Origin: Pleurodeles waltl
Lineage: Eukaryota; Chordata; Amphibia; Caudata; Salamandridae
NCBI RefSeq assembly: GCF_031143425.1
Contig: NC_090445.1
Location: forward strand, 1,578,556,049-1,578,620,048
Direction of reading: 5' to 3'
DNA: 64,000 nucleotides
A model generated the notes under the pieces. It was not told where the DNA came from and did not search any database. It was given only the letters and a program-made list of their open reading frames with translations. Shown piece by piece: positions 11,037 to 21,334 of this stretch. The position numbers and the translations under genes are program-made. Within the stretch, counting starts at the first letter, position 1, and each line of letters opens with the position of its first letter.

Positions 11037-12713
11037 AGGTTAGTTACAGTTCTAGTCTTGCAATCGGTTGGTTGCTAGGTTACGAGCTCTCCAGCTGGAA
11101 GCCTTGCACTTCAACTGAGGTCTGACAGGAATCAGCTGTGTGGAGAGAGAGCGCGCTTCAGAACAGAAACTCCTGTAAGGTAAAATTACATTTGAAGATT
11201 ATGGGGGTCATTCTGACCCTGGCGGTCATGGACCCCCAGGGCCAACGACCGCGGAAGCACCGCCAACAGGCTGGCGGTGCTTCCTGGCCAATTCTGACCG
11301 CGGCGGTAAAGCCGCGGTCAGAAAAGGGAAACCGGCGGTTTCCCGCCGGTTTTCCCCTGGTCATAGGAATCCTCCATGGCGGCGCTGCACGCAGCGCCGC
11401 CATGGGGATTCCGACCCCCTACCCGCCATCCTGTTCCTGGCGGTTCTTACCGCCAGGAACAGGATGGCGGGAACGGGTGTCGTGGGGCCCCCTAACAGAC
11501 ACTGAAAATCGCGATGGGTGCCACTGCACCCGTCGCACCCCAGCAACTCCGGCGGCTCCATTCGGAGCCGGCTTCATCGTTGCTGGGTCTTTCCCGCTGG
11601 GCGGGCGGGCGGCCTTTTGCCGGTCGCCGGCCCGCCCAGCGGGAAAGTCAGAATGACCGCCGCGGTCATTTCACCGCGGTGCGGTCTTCTGGCGGGGGAA
11701 CTATGGCGGGCGGCCTCCGCCGCCCGCCGAAGTTGGAATGACCCCCTATATTACAGAAAACGGATAAATATTGTCAAGATTTATTCAAAGAGTTTGATAG
11801 TAGACCGTTTCCGTGGAAGTCGGCAAGGCTACAGAGTTAATGTATGAATTAACCTTATGTTTACAAGGTTCTTGTTTAAGATATTAAGTCAAAGAAAAAA
11901 CGAACTTTAAAAGAGCAAGTATCTACAAATGTCAAGGTTATAAACAAAGGCCAAGTTTAAAGGAGAAACGAACTGTTAACAAATAAGCATTTACAAATTC
12001 AATGGTAATAAACCAAAATAGAGTTTAAAAGAGAAACAAACTTAACTAAACAAGCATTTACAACTACAAGTTATCGACAGATGTCGAAGTCAGGAAGGAG
12101 AAAATAACTGTAATAAACAAGCATTTACAAATACAAGTTATCAACAAATGTCGAAGTAAGAAAGGAGAAACAAACTTTAATAAACAAGCATTTAGAAATA
12201 CAAGTATTGACAGAAGTCACAATAAGACAAGAGAAATTAAATAACATCAGCTGAATTGAAGAACGCATTATCACCAACTATATATATATATAGCAACATA
12301 AAACCAATCTCTAACAAAGGTTGAGAAGTTCTTCCAGAATCAGTAATAAGCATTTTTTTAAGAAGAGCTATCATTTATAGAGAGAAGCAAGGCTACAGAG
12401 AACTCAGGGTGAGTGAAGAAATAATAGAATTAAAGAGAATTAAGTGTTGAGAGTAGAAATTGAAAAACTAATGTTGTATGTCCCTAGTAATTGCGACTGT
12501 GACTCTTGCAGGTGCTGTATCCAATCTTAGATGTGAAGAGGCAGACTGAGTACTGGCGTTCATCATCTCTGTGGCAGTCTCTCTACCATCCCATTCCCCT
12601 TTCCCCCTCCGGGGTACTCAGCACGAAGGATTAATATTCGTTGTGAGTAGCTCGGGTCGGGACTGAGGAGTTATCTTCTGCTTCTGAGGAAATCGAATTG
12701 AAGTATCCTGACA
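10859..12713 (+). repeat. 3' LTR of the Gypsy element, interrupted by a MITE
   Basis: Same ends as the 5' LTR. Its length is 1855 bp because a 544-bp Harbinger MITE plus a 3-bp duplication lies inside. Removing those brings it to within one base of the 5' LTR length. The MITE is absent from the 5' LTR, so it arrived after the retrotransposon. Confidence 0.95.
11203..11746. mobile_element. Harbinger-type MITE (544 bp) in the 3' LTR
   Basis: Ends are GGGGGTCATTC and GAATGACCCCC, flanked by TAT duplications (11200-11202 and 11747-11749). The empty site is preserved in the 5' LTR near 5425, which proves the boundaries. The interior is GC-rich and folds as consecutive hairpins, for example 11366-11412 (GGAATCC...GGATTCC) and one near 11426-11469 (CCGCCATCCTGTTCCTGGCGG with its complement). 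It has no gene, so it needs a transposase in trans; the 3-bp duplication suggests a Harbinger enzyme. Confidence 0.92.
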
Positions 12714-12718
12714 GGAGT
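12714..12718 (+). repeat. Target-site duplication GGAGT, right
   Basis: Exact match to 5077-5081 directly after the terminal CA of the 3' LTR. Confidence 0.95.
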
Positions 12719-12814
12719 GTATGTGCGTCAGGGCATGGGTGGGAACTGGTGGGCAATGAGTATGATGGTCCGGATGAGTGAGTAATTTCCTTTCCTCCTG
12801 TACCTTTCCTCTAG

Positions 12815-15320
12815 GTCAGCGCCCACCAGAAGAAGGGTATTTGGCGTGCCATCGCCAAGGAAGTACGGACCCTAAGGGTCTATCATAGACGGAGCACCCA
12901 CTGCCGTAAGAGGTGGGAGGACCTGCGCCGCTGGAGCAAGAAGACGGCGGAGGCCCAGCTGGGGCTGGCCTCCCAACATGGAAGGGGTGCCCGTCATACC
13001 ATGACCCCCCTGATGTTCCAGATCCTGGCAGTAGCATATCCGGAGTTGGATGGGCACTTGAGGCCATCACAGCAGCCACAAGGGGGTGAGTACAGTGTCA
13101 TTAAGCTGACTCTGCGCGCTTTACGAAGTGTCTGGTTGGGGGATGAGGGCTGTGGTTTCCCCTAGGCCAGGGCGAACTTGGTAGGGTAGGTCCCTTGTTG
13201 GGCAGGCTCTGAAGCACTCCAACCCCAATATTTTTAGTGGGCATCTACAACTGGGCAGGCTCCTGTGGGTTCCAGGTGTGCAGCAAATGGTGTTAGGCAT
13301 AGTACCCCATGGCCTGGTGAATTTCCTACTAACTGCTAGTGCGTGGCCTAGTGCCTAGGGCTGCTCCCTGTGTGTTGTGTCTGCTACCGGTAGTGGTGTT
13401 GCTGGAATGACCACGTGTGTTTTCTGTCTTTCCCCCCCTACTTGTTTTGTCACCCTGTCCTTGTGTGCATTAGCATCATCTGGTGAAGGAGCAGAGGGAC
13501 CGGCAACGGAGGGTGCTGCATTCCACATGGCCCAAGAGGGTGAATTTACGGAGGGTGAATCTACGGAGGAATCTACCAGTGGGATGGAGGGCGAGGGGAG
13601 CTCCACAACGGGGACAGGAGGGGCTACCAGCAACCGCGACTCCTCCTCTGATGGAAGCTCCCTGGCGGTGGCAGACACCTCTGTGCCCACCCCAACAACA
13701 GGTACAGCCACCACCCCCCCTACCAGCACCGCCCTCCCAGCAGCCCCTCAGCGTGTTTCCTGTGCCCACTCACCCAGGAGGGTGGCATCTCCTTTGCCCC
13801 AGGCACCTCAGGCCCTGCCCCAGTCAGCCCTCCTGCCCTCAGTGAGGAGGCTATTGACCTCCTGAGATCCCTCACTGTTGGGCAGTCAGCCATTCTGAAT
13901 GCCATCCAGGGTGTCGAGAGCCATCTGCAGCAAACATATGCATACCTGGAGGTCATTAATTCTGGCGTGGCAGCCCAACAGAGAGCATTTCAGGCTCTGG
14001 CCTCAGCACTGATGGCAGCCACTGTCTCTGTGTTCAGCCTCCCCCCTCCAACTTCCACTACCCAGACCCAATCCCCTCTACCTCAGCCTATCCCAAGCAC
14101 ACCATCAGACCAGCATGCACACACATCAACACACAAAAGTGGCTCAGGCAAACATAAGCACCACACATCCCACAGGCACTCACACAAGCACCATACCCAT
14201 GCACACATACCAACATCCACTTCCTCCACTGTGTCCTCCTCCTCCACCTCCATCCCAGTCTCGTCTCCACTCATACCTGCATGCACTACATCATCAGCCA
14301 CTGCCTCCATCACCAGCACGCCCATCACGACACACCGCTCATGTGCAATCACCACCCCCACTACCATTCACATGTCCCCTGTGTCCTCTCCCAGTGTGTC
14401 TGTAAGCCCTCCTCCCAAAGTACACAAACGCAGGCACACACCCACCCAACAGCCATCCACCTCACATCAGCCATCCACCTCACAATAGCCTCCAACCCAT
14501 GCACCTTCACCCAAACTCAGCAGACGTACACCTCCTACAACCATTACCTCTCCCTCCACTCCCACACCCCCTCCATCTTCCCATCCCAGTGTGTCAAAAA
14601 AACTTTTCCTAGCAAACATTAACCTCTTCCCTACACCTCACCCCGTCCTTCCCCTAGGACCAGGATGTCTAGATCTCAGCCCAGCACCTCAGCCACCAAA
14701 TCTGCATCTGCTGTGGTCCCTGCTACTCCAGTATGGTCTAAGGGGGCACCCGTCAGAGCTGCCAGTGTGTCACAGATAGAAAAGAAGGACCACCCTATTC
14801 CACCACCTGCAAAAGTCAAAAAGGGGCCGGCTTCCAGCAGGGGCAGTCACACCACCCACCCAGCAAGGCCTCGCCCAAACACCGAGTGGACAGTGCCAAT
14901 GTCCCTGCAGCGACTGTCAAGATGGGGAAGGGCCACAAGCCAAAGGGCACATCATCTCTAGGCACGATGTCTCCTGGTGAGGGGCTGGTGACCTCCATAT
15001 CATCAGGGATGGCAGCCACATGCACCACAGTCACTACCGCCGCTCCGACCGCCACCTGCACCACCACCTGCACCGCCGCTGCCACAACGTCAGTCTGCAG
15101 CATCCTTCCCAAAGATCAGCCATCCGAGGCTGCCGGAGAAGGTATCGTGTCTCCATCCCACCACAACAGGTACTTGCACCACGGCCAGCACTGGCAGCAT
15201 CTCCGCCGCAGACACCGCCACCTGCACTACCACCATCAGCACCGCCACATGCACAGCCGATGCCACTCTGTCGGACGTCAGCCCCATCCCCAGTGTGCAG
15301 CCGTTAGAGTCTGCAGGTGA
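12815..15320 (+). pseudogene. Harbinger Myb/SANT-like protein 2, exons 2 and 3
   Basis: Exon 2 (12815-13085) follows TTTCCTCTAG and reads VSAHQKKGIWRAIAKEVRTL, then HCRKRWEDLRRWSKK and TMTPLMFQILAVAYPELDG, the remainder of the DNA-binding domain begun at 4872. It ends at a GTGAGT donor. Exon 3 starts at 13474 after GTGCATTAG with the right phase (ASSGEGAEGPATEG). A frameshift near 13780 moves the reading to SEEAIDLLRSLTVGQSAILN, a likely oligomerisation helix, and SGVAAQQRAFQALASAL. After that the protein becomes a Ser/Thr/Pro/His low-complexity tail, with a stop at 14486 and further open frames (RMSRSQPSTSATKSASAVVP from about 14660) to 15320. The tail may contain another intron. The damaged gene matches accessory Harbinger proteins in type; a function in DNA or transposase binding is inferred. 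Confidence 0.75.
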
Positions 15321-15516
15321 CGTCCTGGATCCTAGACAAGCCACTTGAGACACCACCCCCAGCACTGACACGAACCAGCAATTGGCAGCCTAAGTTGCCG
15401 CAGGATGGAGTGTTGCTCTGCCTCCATGGAGTATCATGCTACCTGTTCCAGGTACATCACGTGGCTGAGACACACAGGTGAGACGAAGTCAGCTGCCACA
15501 ACCCAGCTGTAGCATC

Positions 15517-15855
15517 ACTGGGCACAAAGCCCCCTCCAGAACCAGTGGAGAAATGCATCCAATCACCCAGTCCTTGGCAGGATGAAGCACTCTGGGCACA
15601 AAGCCCCCTCCAGAACCAGTGGAGAAAGGCATCCACTCACCCTATCCTTGGCAGGATGAAGCATTCTGGGCACAAAGCCCCCTCCAGAACCAGTGGAGAA
15701 AGGCATCCACTCACCATATCATTGGCATATGAAGCACTCAGGGCATAAAGTCCTCTCCAGAACCAGTGGAGAAAGGCATCCGCTCACCCTATCCTTGGCG
15801 GGATGAAGCACTCTGGGCACAAAGCCCCCTCCAGAACCAGTAGAAAAAGGCATCC
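15517..15855 (+). repeat. 75-bp tandem repeat, about 4.5 copies
   Basis: The motif GGGCACAAAGCCCCCTCCAG recurs near 15519, 15594, 15669, 15743 and 15818, each followed by AACCAGTGGAGAAAGGCATC and TTGGCAGGATGAAGCA. The spacing is a multiple of three, and the array sits directly after the Myb2 tail. Confidence 0.9.
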
Positions 15856-16222
15856 ATTTGGGAGACTGTGGCTTTGCACTCCCCAGGACCAAGCAGTGGG
15901 CAAACCACCCACTTGAGAGACTTGAGAGACTGTGGCTTCGCACTCCCCAGGACCAAGCAGTGGGCAAACCACCCCTTGAGAGACTTGAGAGACTGTGGCT
16001 TCGCACTCCCCAGGACCAAACAGTGGGCAAACCACCCACTTGAGATACTTGAGAGACTGTGGCTTCACACTCCCCAGGACCAAGCAGTGGGCAGTGCACC
16101 CACTTGAGAGATTTGAGAGACTGCGGCTTTGCACTCCCCAGGACCAAGCAGTGGGCAGTGCACCCACTTGAGAGACTTGATAGACTGTGGCTTTGCACTC
16201 CCCAGGACCAAGCAGTGGGCAT
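15856..16222 (+). repeat. 64-bp tandem repeat, about 6 copies
   Basis: The motif GAGACTGTGGCTTTGCACTC followed by CCCAGGACCAAGCAGTGGGC recurs six times at about 64-65 bp. The units abut the preceding 75-bp array with no gap. Long open frames on both strands here are by-products of the repeat. Confidence 0.9.
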
Positions 16223-16979
16223 GGAGCCCCCTCGAGGAGCAGTGGTGTCATACCATCATCCGGCTGAGGTGCCCTCCCTCCCCTTCCCCCTTAGGTGTCT
16301 GTTTTTTTTCTGACCTGATGCCCCTGCAGTGTTCTCTACGTTTTGAGGCAGGTGTCATGTGTGGGCTTCGCCCATTCTTTTTGGGACCACTGGTCCACAG
16401 ACATTTCATGGGAAAGTGTATGGATTTGTGTACTTGCTGTAAATATTTGTGTATACTGATTATTTGCTATTCTCTTGGTCTATCTGATTGTTCGAATATT
16501 ACACTAGTTAAATTCATTTTGTTTGGTCCTTGCGTTCTTCCAGGGGGTGACAGGTGTATCTGTGATGTTATTGGATATGTGTGTGTGTATGTTGGTGTGG
16601 GTGGGGGTTGGGGGCGTTGCGTGTCGCGTATGTGTGTCACTCTCTTTTCCCTCCTCCCCTCCCCTGTGTGCTAGGTGCACTACTCACCGTTGTCGTTGCC
16701 GCGGCCACCTTCTTTCCACTTCATATGGTATTAATAGATGCAGCAACATAGTTAGGATCTGCAATTCGGGCTCCATAGCATCCTAGTTCTTCCTTGGGTG
16801 TCGAGAGGTGAGTGGTTTCCTTTCAGAGTACTGTTTCCGCCGTGCTTTTGATGGCGTTGGTACCGCCCTGGAAAAGCTGGCTGATTGGTGCCTTGTAATA
16901 GTGTGGGCGGTAAATTGTCTTCCGCCTGTCTGTTGGCGGTTACCACTGCGGTTTTTGTTGCTACTGCCGTGACGGTCGC
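16223..16979 (+). other. 3' part of the Harbinger element without a gene
   Basis: Contains T-rich and GT-rich tracts (GTGTGTGTATGTTGGTGTGG near 16575) and many repeats of the GGCGGTTWCCGCC type. No coding frame is convincing. It lies between the tandem arrays and the terminus and is probably 3' untranslated sequence. Confidence 0.45.
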
Positions 16980-17106
16980 AGTGTTAAAGTGGCTGTCTGT
17001 GTTGGCGGTTTCCGCCATGGTCGTGATTCCATTTTTTTTACCGCCGGCCTGTTGGTGGTATTACCGTCACTTTAACACCGACCGCCAGGGTTGTAATGAG
17101 GGCCAC
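16980..17106. mobile_element. Right terminus of the Harbinger element
   Basis: The sequence ends GACCGCCAGGGTTGTAATGAG followed by GGCC, a match in mirror image to the left ends of the MITEs at 11203 and 31339 (GGGGGTCATTACAACCCTGG type). The preceding CGGTATTACCGTCACTTTAAC segments are subterminal repeats. The following ACA may be the target duplication. No partner left end was found in the window. Confidence 0.75.
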
Positions 17107-18389
17107 AATGTTTAGCATGTGATTTTATAATGAACGTGAAAATATGAGCTAAACCATTTTTGAAATACCCTTTTATCTGCACATGAAAAACTGTAGTACA
17201 ACACCAAAAGTGACTCTCAGAAACATGAAATACTTTACCGTCTGACTGGAAACAAAAAGAAACAAAATAAACGAGGGAGCAATAACCAATTTCACATTGC
17301 GAACAGACTCCACAGCTACATAAACAGGCTTTCAAATCAGGCTCCTAACAGAACCAGAACCCCAGCAGCAACAAACACACTATCAGATGTGCAGCAGATG
17401 GAATGACATGAGGACAGGAGTGTGAGGACCTTCTGCAATCTTTTCATATCCAAACATGGGTGAAGGAGGCCCATTTCCCATGTCTGCATTATGGGTCATG
17501 GCAACAGGCAACATTTTTATTGTGAAAAATGAACTTTTAAAATGGACGAAATCTATCAAAACAGACTTCAAGACACTTAAAAAGACATAAAAAGCACCCC
17601 AAGCTAGGACTTAATTCACCTGAAAGAATTATGTAAGAATGATAACAGAAAGCTGTCAAACAACAACGATTCCATCTCCAAGTATTTCACACCGCAGGGA
17701 GCCAGAAAAATCTTTGAGGATTGCTTTGCTGAGTATTCTCATGACTGTCCATGGTACACGACTGCAACCTTCCCCAGCTCCCACTAACTAGGTGGGATAG
17801 AGCCTGCACCGTGCATATTCCCATTACCTGCATTCAGCTTTCCTTCTGACAGCAGGTACCTGGGAGAGGAAACAGAGAAATCAGTAAGCACCAGAAAGAA
17901 ATTAAGGTTTTTGTTGCTTATACATAATAATTATATTGACAAAGGCATCACAAAAAACCAGCAGTCTGTCAGCTGCTACTCCCGTTTTTACGTTGATTCG
18001 CTGCAACCACATGAAGGTGCCTTAACCGAACATAAAAATGAAGGTCAATGCATGTCCTATGCCCATTTAACACCCTCTGAAGAAGATCATGCCCACTTGA
18101 ACCCATTATCCGAGCACCATCACCAGTGCAGCAGTGCATTTCTGCCATAAGTACCCGCCATCATACACAGATACTGCGTTGGCCATTTCATTCCTGTGCC
18201 CATGTGCCTGCCTATGGTAGAAAGAGCCTGCATCAAAAACATATGAAAATGAATACTGCCCGATGTCAGGGAGCTCGCTTTAAATGAGGAATGTGATTAT
18301 GAATGTTGTTATTTTGCAGAGGAATTTCGATCAGGAATATTCCTGATCGATATTTTATTTGTTGTGTGTTTACCGTTTGCACGTAAATA
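17107..18389. other. Unclassified non-coding DNA
   Basis: AT-rich with short frames only. I see no repeat copy shared with the rest of the window, splice pattern or RNA gene. Confidence 0.5.
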
Positions 18390-18394
18390 CCAAG

Positions 18395-19084
18395 GGCCAG
18401 ATGTAAGAAGCGTTTTGCATGGCACAAACTGCGAAAATCGCAGTTTGCGCCATGCAAAACTCGCATCGTGATGCACAATCCCATTTTGCGAGTCGGTTCC
18501 GACTCGCAAAATGTGAATGCGACTCACAAATAGGAAGGGATTTTACGTTCCTATTTGCGACTCGCACCTCGATGCAGAATTGCTTTGTGACTGCGAAAGC
18601 GGTCGCAAAGCAATTAGCAGTTAGCACCCACGTGAAGTGGGTGCTAACTCATTCGCAAAAGGGAAAGGGTCCCCAAGGACCCCTTCCCTTTGTGAATGTC
18701 ACAAAAAAATGTTTTTCAGAGCAGGCAGTGGTCCAATGAACCACTGCCTACTCTGAAAAAATGAAACCAAGTGGTTTCATTTTTTATTTTGTATTACAAC
18801 TCGTTTTCCTTTAAGAAAAACGGGCTGCAATACAAAAAAAAAAACTGCTTTATTGAAAAAGCAGTCACAGATATGGAGGTCTGCTGTCTCCAGCAGGCCA
18901 CCATCCCTGTGAGTGCAGGGAATCGCAAGGGGGTCACAAATTGCGACCAACCTCATTAATATTAATGAGGTGGGTCTTTGCGACCCCCTTGCAATTCGCA
19001 GAAGGTGTCTGAGACACCATTCTGCATTAGATTTTGCGAATCGGAAATTTTCCGATTCGCAAAAACCTTTCTTGACATCTGGCC
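18395..19084. mobile_element. Hairpin-chain MITE, copy 1 (690 bp)
   Basis: Terminal inverted repeats GGCCAGATGT / ACATCTGGCC are flanked by CCAAG on both sides (18390-18394, 19085-19089). The interior is a row of about 14 adjacent hairpins, including 18411-18460 around GCAAACTGCGAAAATCGCAG, one at 18485-18510 (GCGAGTCGG/CCGACTCGC), 18620-18648 (GTTAGCACCCAC/GTGGGTGCTAAC), one near 18714-18759, and one near 18950-18975 centred on CATTAATATTAATG. No gene is present. The superfamily is not assigned. The same hairpin order is found at 63508-64000. Confidence 0.9.
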
Positions 19085-19088
19085 CCAA

Positions 19089-19135
19089 GTTACTTCAAAG
19101 CGCCGTGGCTGCCATGAGCGTGAGCACGTGAGTTA
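19089..19135 (-). repeat. Short R1 fragment
   Basis: CAAAGCGCCGTGGCTGCCATGAGCGTGAGC-like sequence matches the core of the 88-bp unit of R1 at 366-400. It begins at the right flank of the hairpin-chain MITE, so the MITE may have inserted at its edge. Confidence 0.6.
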
Positions 19136-20576
19136 TTGGCTCCCTGCATGAATGTCTAGAAAGGATCGTGGCTGGGATGAAGGGCAAACAGCAACTGCAG
19201 AAGGGGCCGTCATACGCTGTAACAAGAAGAAGAGTGAGGTAGTGTGATGGCCAACAAAAATGTTCACTTAGTGAAATCGCCTGAGAGAGAACTCAGCACA
19301 AAAAGGAGGGACATTTTAAACAAGCACAACAAAGAATGAATAGCAAGAGTGGGCGTGGTTAAAATCCCACAGAGAGATTACAACAAGCCAGAGTGCTTTT
19401 GCTCGACCCTAAAAATTGCATGCTGACCATTTGGCTAACTGAATAATGGTCAACTAGACTTCATTTAGCAAACTTAAGGAACAGAGTGGCTAATCTTAGT
19501 TATGTTTTATGTAGAATTGAACCCAAAGTCTACAGCCCTTTAGCTTCTCTAATTTTAACGGTAACCAGAACAGAATTATTACCAGTTTGATCTGTGGCCA
19601 CAAAGGGTACCCAGGTCAGATAGTCGCCACTTGCGACAAGGCCCAGTGCAAATCATACAGGAAATTATTCGAGTTGCCAAGTGGCTCTTCAAAGGCCCAA
19701 TGGTGTCTAGAGTTAAGCCTAGTAAAGGAAGATCTCGCTTGGACTTCTTGAAATATTGTCATCAGGCCTCCATGCAAAAACGGGCAATTTGAAGTCCATA
19801 ATTAGCTTATTTTTCGATGGGGAAAGAAATTGTAACCCATAAACAAACTCTCTGAACGAATCAATCCGCTCTCTAGAACTCTGACACATTTGAGACGGGA
19901 AACCAACGAGGCATACTCAAATCTGAATTGAAAACCCAATTATTGTTAATACGTTGAGCAGAAGGCAGTGCAGAGTTCGCCAAGGACAAATGTCCATCAT
20001 CACTTTCGAATGTTATAACACACTAAATGGACAATACTGTGTACATGCAAATAAGCATAATTCAGTAGGGAAGAAAATAGTGAGAATGAGTTTCATGTTG
20101 TTTCCAATGAATAAGTACAGATCATTGTGGACTTCAGAATTCCATCCTACTTTAAAATGCCGGCTGTGATCTTACAAACATGTGTCATTCATCCATCTCC
20201 TGTACTGTTGTCAGGCGCTTAGTAAGGAACGGAACATTTCGATAAAACAGATTATGTTATCAAATAGCCTATTCATCTGCAAGGAAGCAGCATTTGAAAC
20301 CAAAGGATATAACTGAACTTTGCTGATACACAAACTTCGAACAACTGTTTTAAAAAGATCATTGACTCCACTCCATGTTACCCTATTTTAGCTTTTATCC
20401 TTTTATTTTCAAATTAATTCCTAGATATTAATTGTAAAGTATTTATATGTAAGTCTTACTGTTGGTGTTTGTAATGGTTTTAAATAACCACTTCAGCGAA
20501 ACCTGCACTCCTAGAGCGCAGTCCCACTGTGTTTCCATATCTGTGGAGTCTCGTGCCCCTGAAATAAGTTAGAAAT
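19136..20576. other. Unclassified non-coding DNA
   Basis: No coding frame above about 70 codons and no recognised family. Nothing else is visible here. Confidence 0.5.
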
Positions 20577-20579
20577 GGT

Positions 20580-21063
20580 GGGGCAAATTTACAAGAAACT
20601 AGCGCAGCAGCACTGATGCACCAGTTTTCTTGCATCGCCCCTACCCTACCTAACGACACCATGGGTGCGCCGTATTTATAGTAAGGTGCCCGTTAGGCCA
20701 ATAGAGTCAACATTTCTGATGATATTGTGGCACTTTGCTCTATTAGCATCAAAAATGTTGGCGCTAGTGGAGCAAAGTGCAAGGAGGCCCATAGGTTAAT
20801 TTAGGTGTGTCATTTTAATGTCTGGTCTGAGCAGGCATCACAAATGACGTCGATAATGATGCAGTGAAATCTTTTAGATTTCACTTTGCCATTTTTGCGG
20901 GCCTCTTGATGCCCGAAAGTCCGCCTTGCATAATATTTGCCTGGCGCAGGCATGACATGGCGCAAAGTGTCAGTTTGTAGACCACGCGGCAGAAATGCCT
21001 TCCTAACACCACATTAGCGCTAATGTGGTGCAAGGAGCCGCTAGGGGCTTGTAAATCTGCCCC
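20580..21063. mobile_element. MITE with GGGGCARATTTACAAG ends (484 bp)
   Basis: Left end GGGGCAAATTTACAAG and right end CTTGTAAATCTGCCCC are inverted, flanked by GGT at 20577-20579 and 21064-21066. Internal palindromes include CACATTAGCGCTAATGTGG near 21009. No gene. The 3-bp duplication fits a Harbinger-like enzyme, but the sequence differs from TWA targets, so assignment is tentative. Confidence 0.8.
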
Positions 21064-21334
21064 GGTGTCTTTGGTTCATACCAATTTGGTTAAAAGTGTC
21101 TCAAGTGTAGTTTTATCTCATGTAGCAGCATGGCAAGCATCAGGGTTTGTAATCCCAAGTCTAAATTGTACATAATGGAGGTCTTTCTTTTCTGAGAGGT
21201 GGAACTCGGCTGTACATGGCATAAATGTTTTGAGGGAAGAGGCGCTAAACGTCCTGGAAATCCTTCTGCATTCCCCATTCCTGCAGTTCTGGAACGTCTA
21301 GCCAGCTAGAGCTGGGATAAATTTGTGATTTTAG

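Larger units (their letters stand above)
5082..12713 (+). mobile_element. Ty3/Gypsy chromovirus-type LTR retrotransposon
   Basis: The element is bounded by long direct repeats starting TGTCATGACC and ending TATCCTGACA, flanked by GGAGT duplications. Internal order is gag, aspartic protease, reverse transcriptase, RNase H, integrase and a C-terminal chromodomain, the chromovirus arrangement of Ty3/Gypsy. A polypurine tract precedes the 3' LTR. It is inserted in the first intron of the second Harbinger Myb gene, in the same orientation. All genes are damaged by stops or frameshifts. The sequence after the 5' LTR (GATTGAAGTGCCATCACCCT) is not a clear primer-binding site that I recognise. Confidence 0.95.

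Noticed and set aside
15517..16222. CRISPR-like array
   Set aside because: The units are contiguous tandem repeats without unique spacers, in an evident vertebrate transposon.
15719..16251. Minus-strand frames of 155-167 codons with internal repeats
   Set aside because: Direct by-product of the 64-75 bp tandem arrays; repeated peptides simply mirror the DNA units.
18390..19089. CCAAG as part of the hairpin-chain MITE terminus
   Set aside because: It is a direct repeat on the two sides, not inverted, so it behaves as target duplication.
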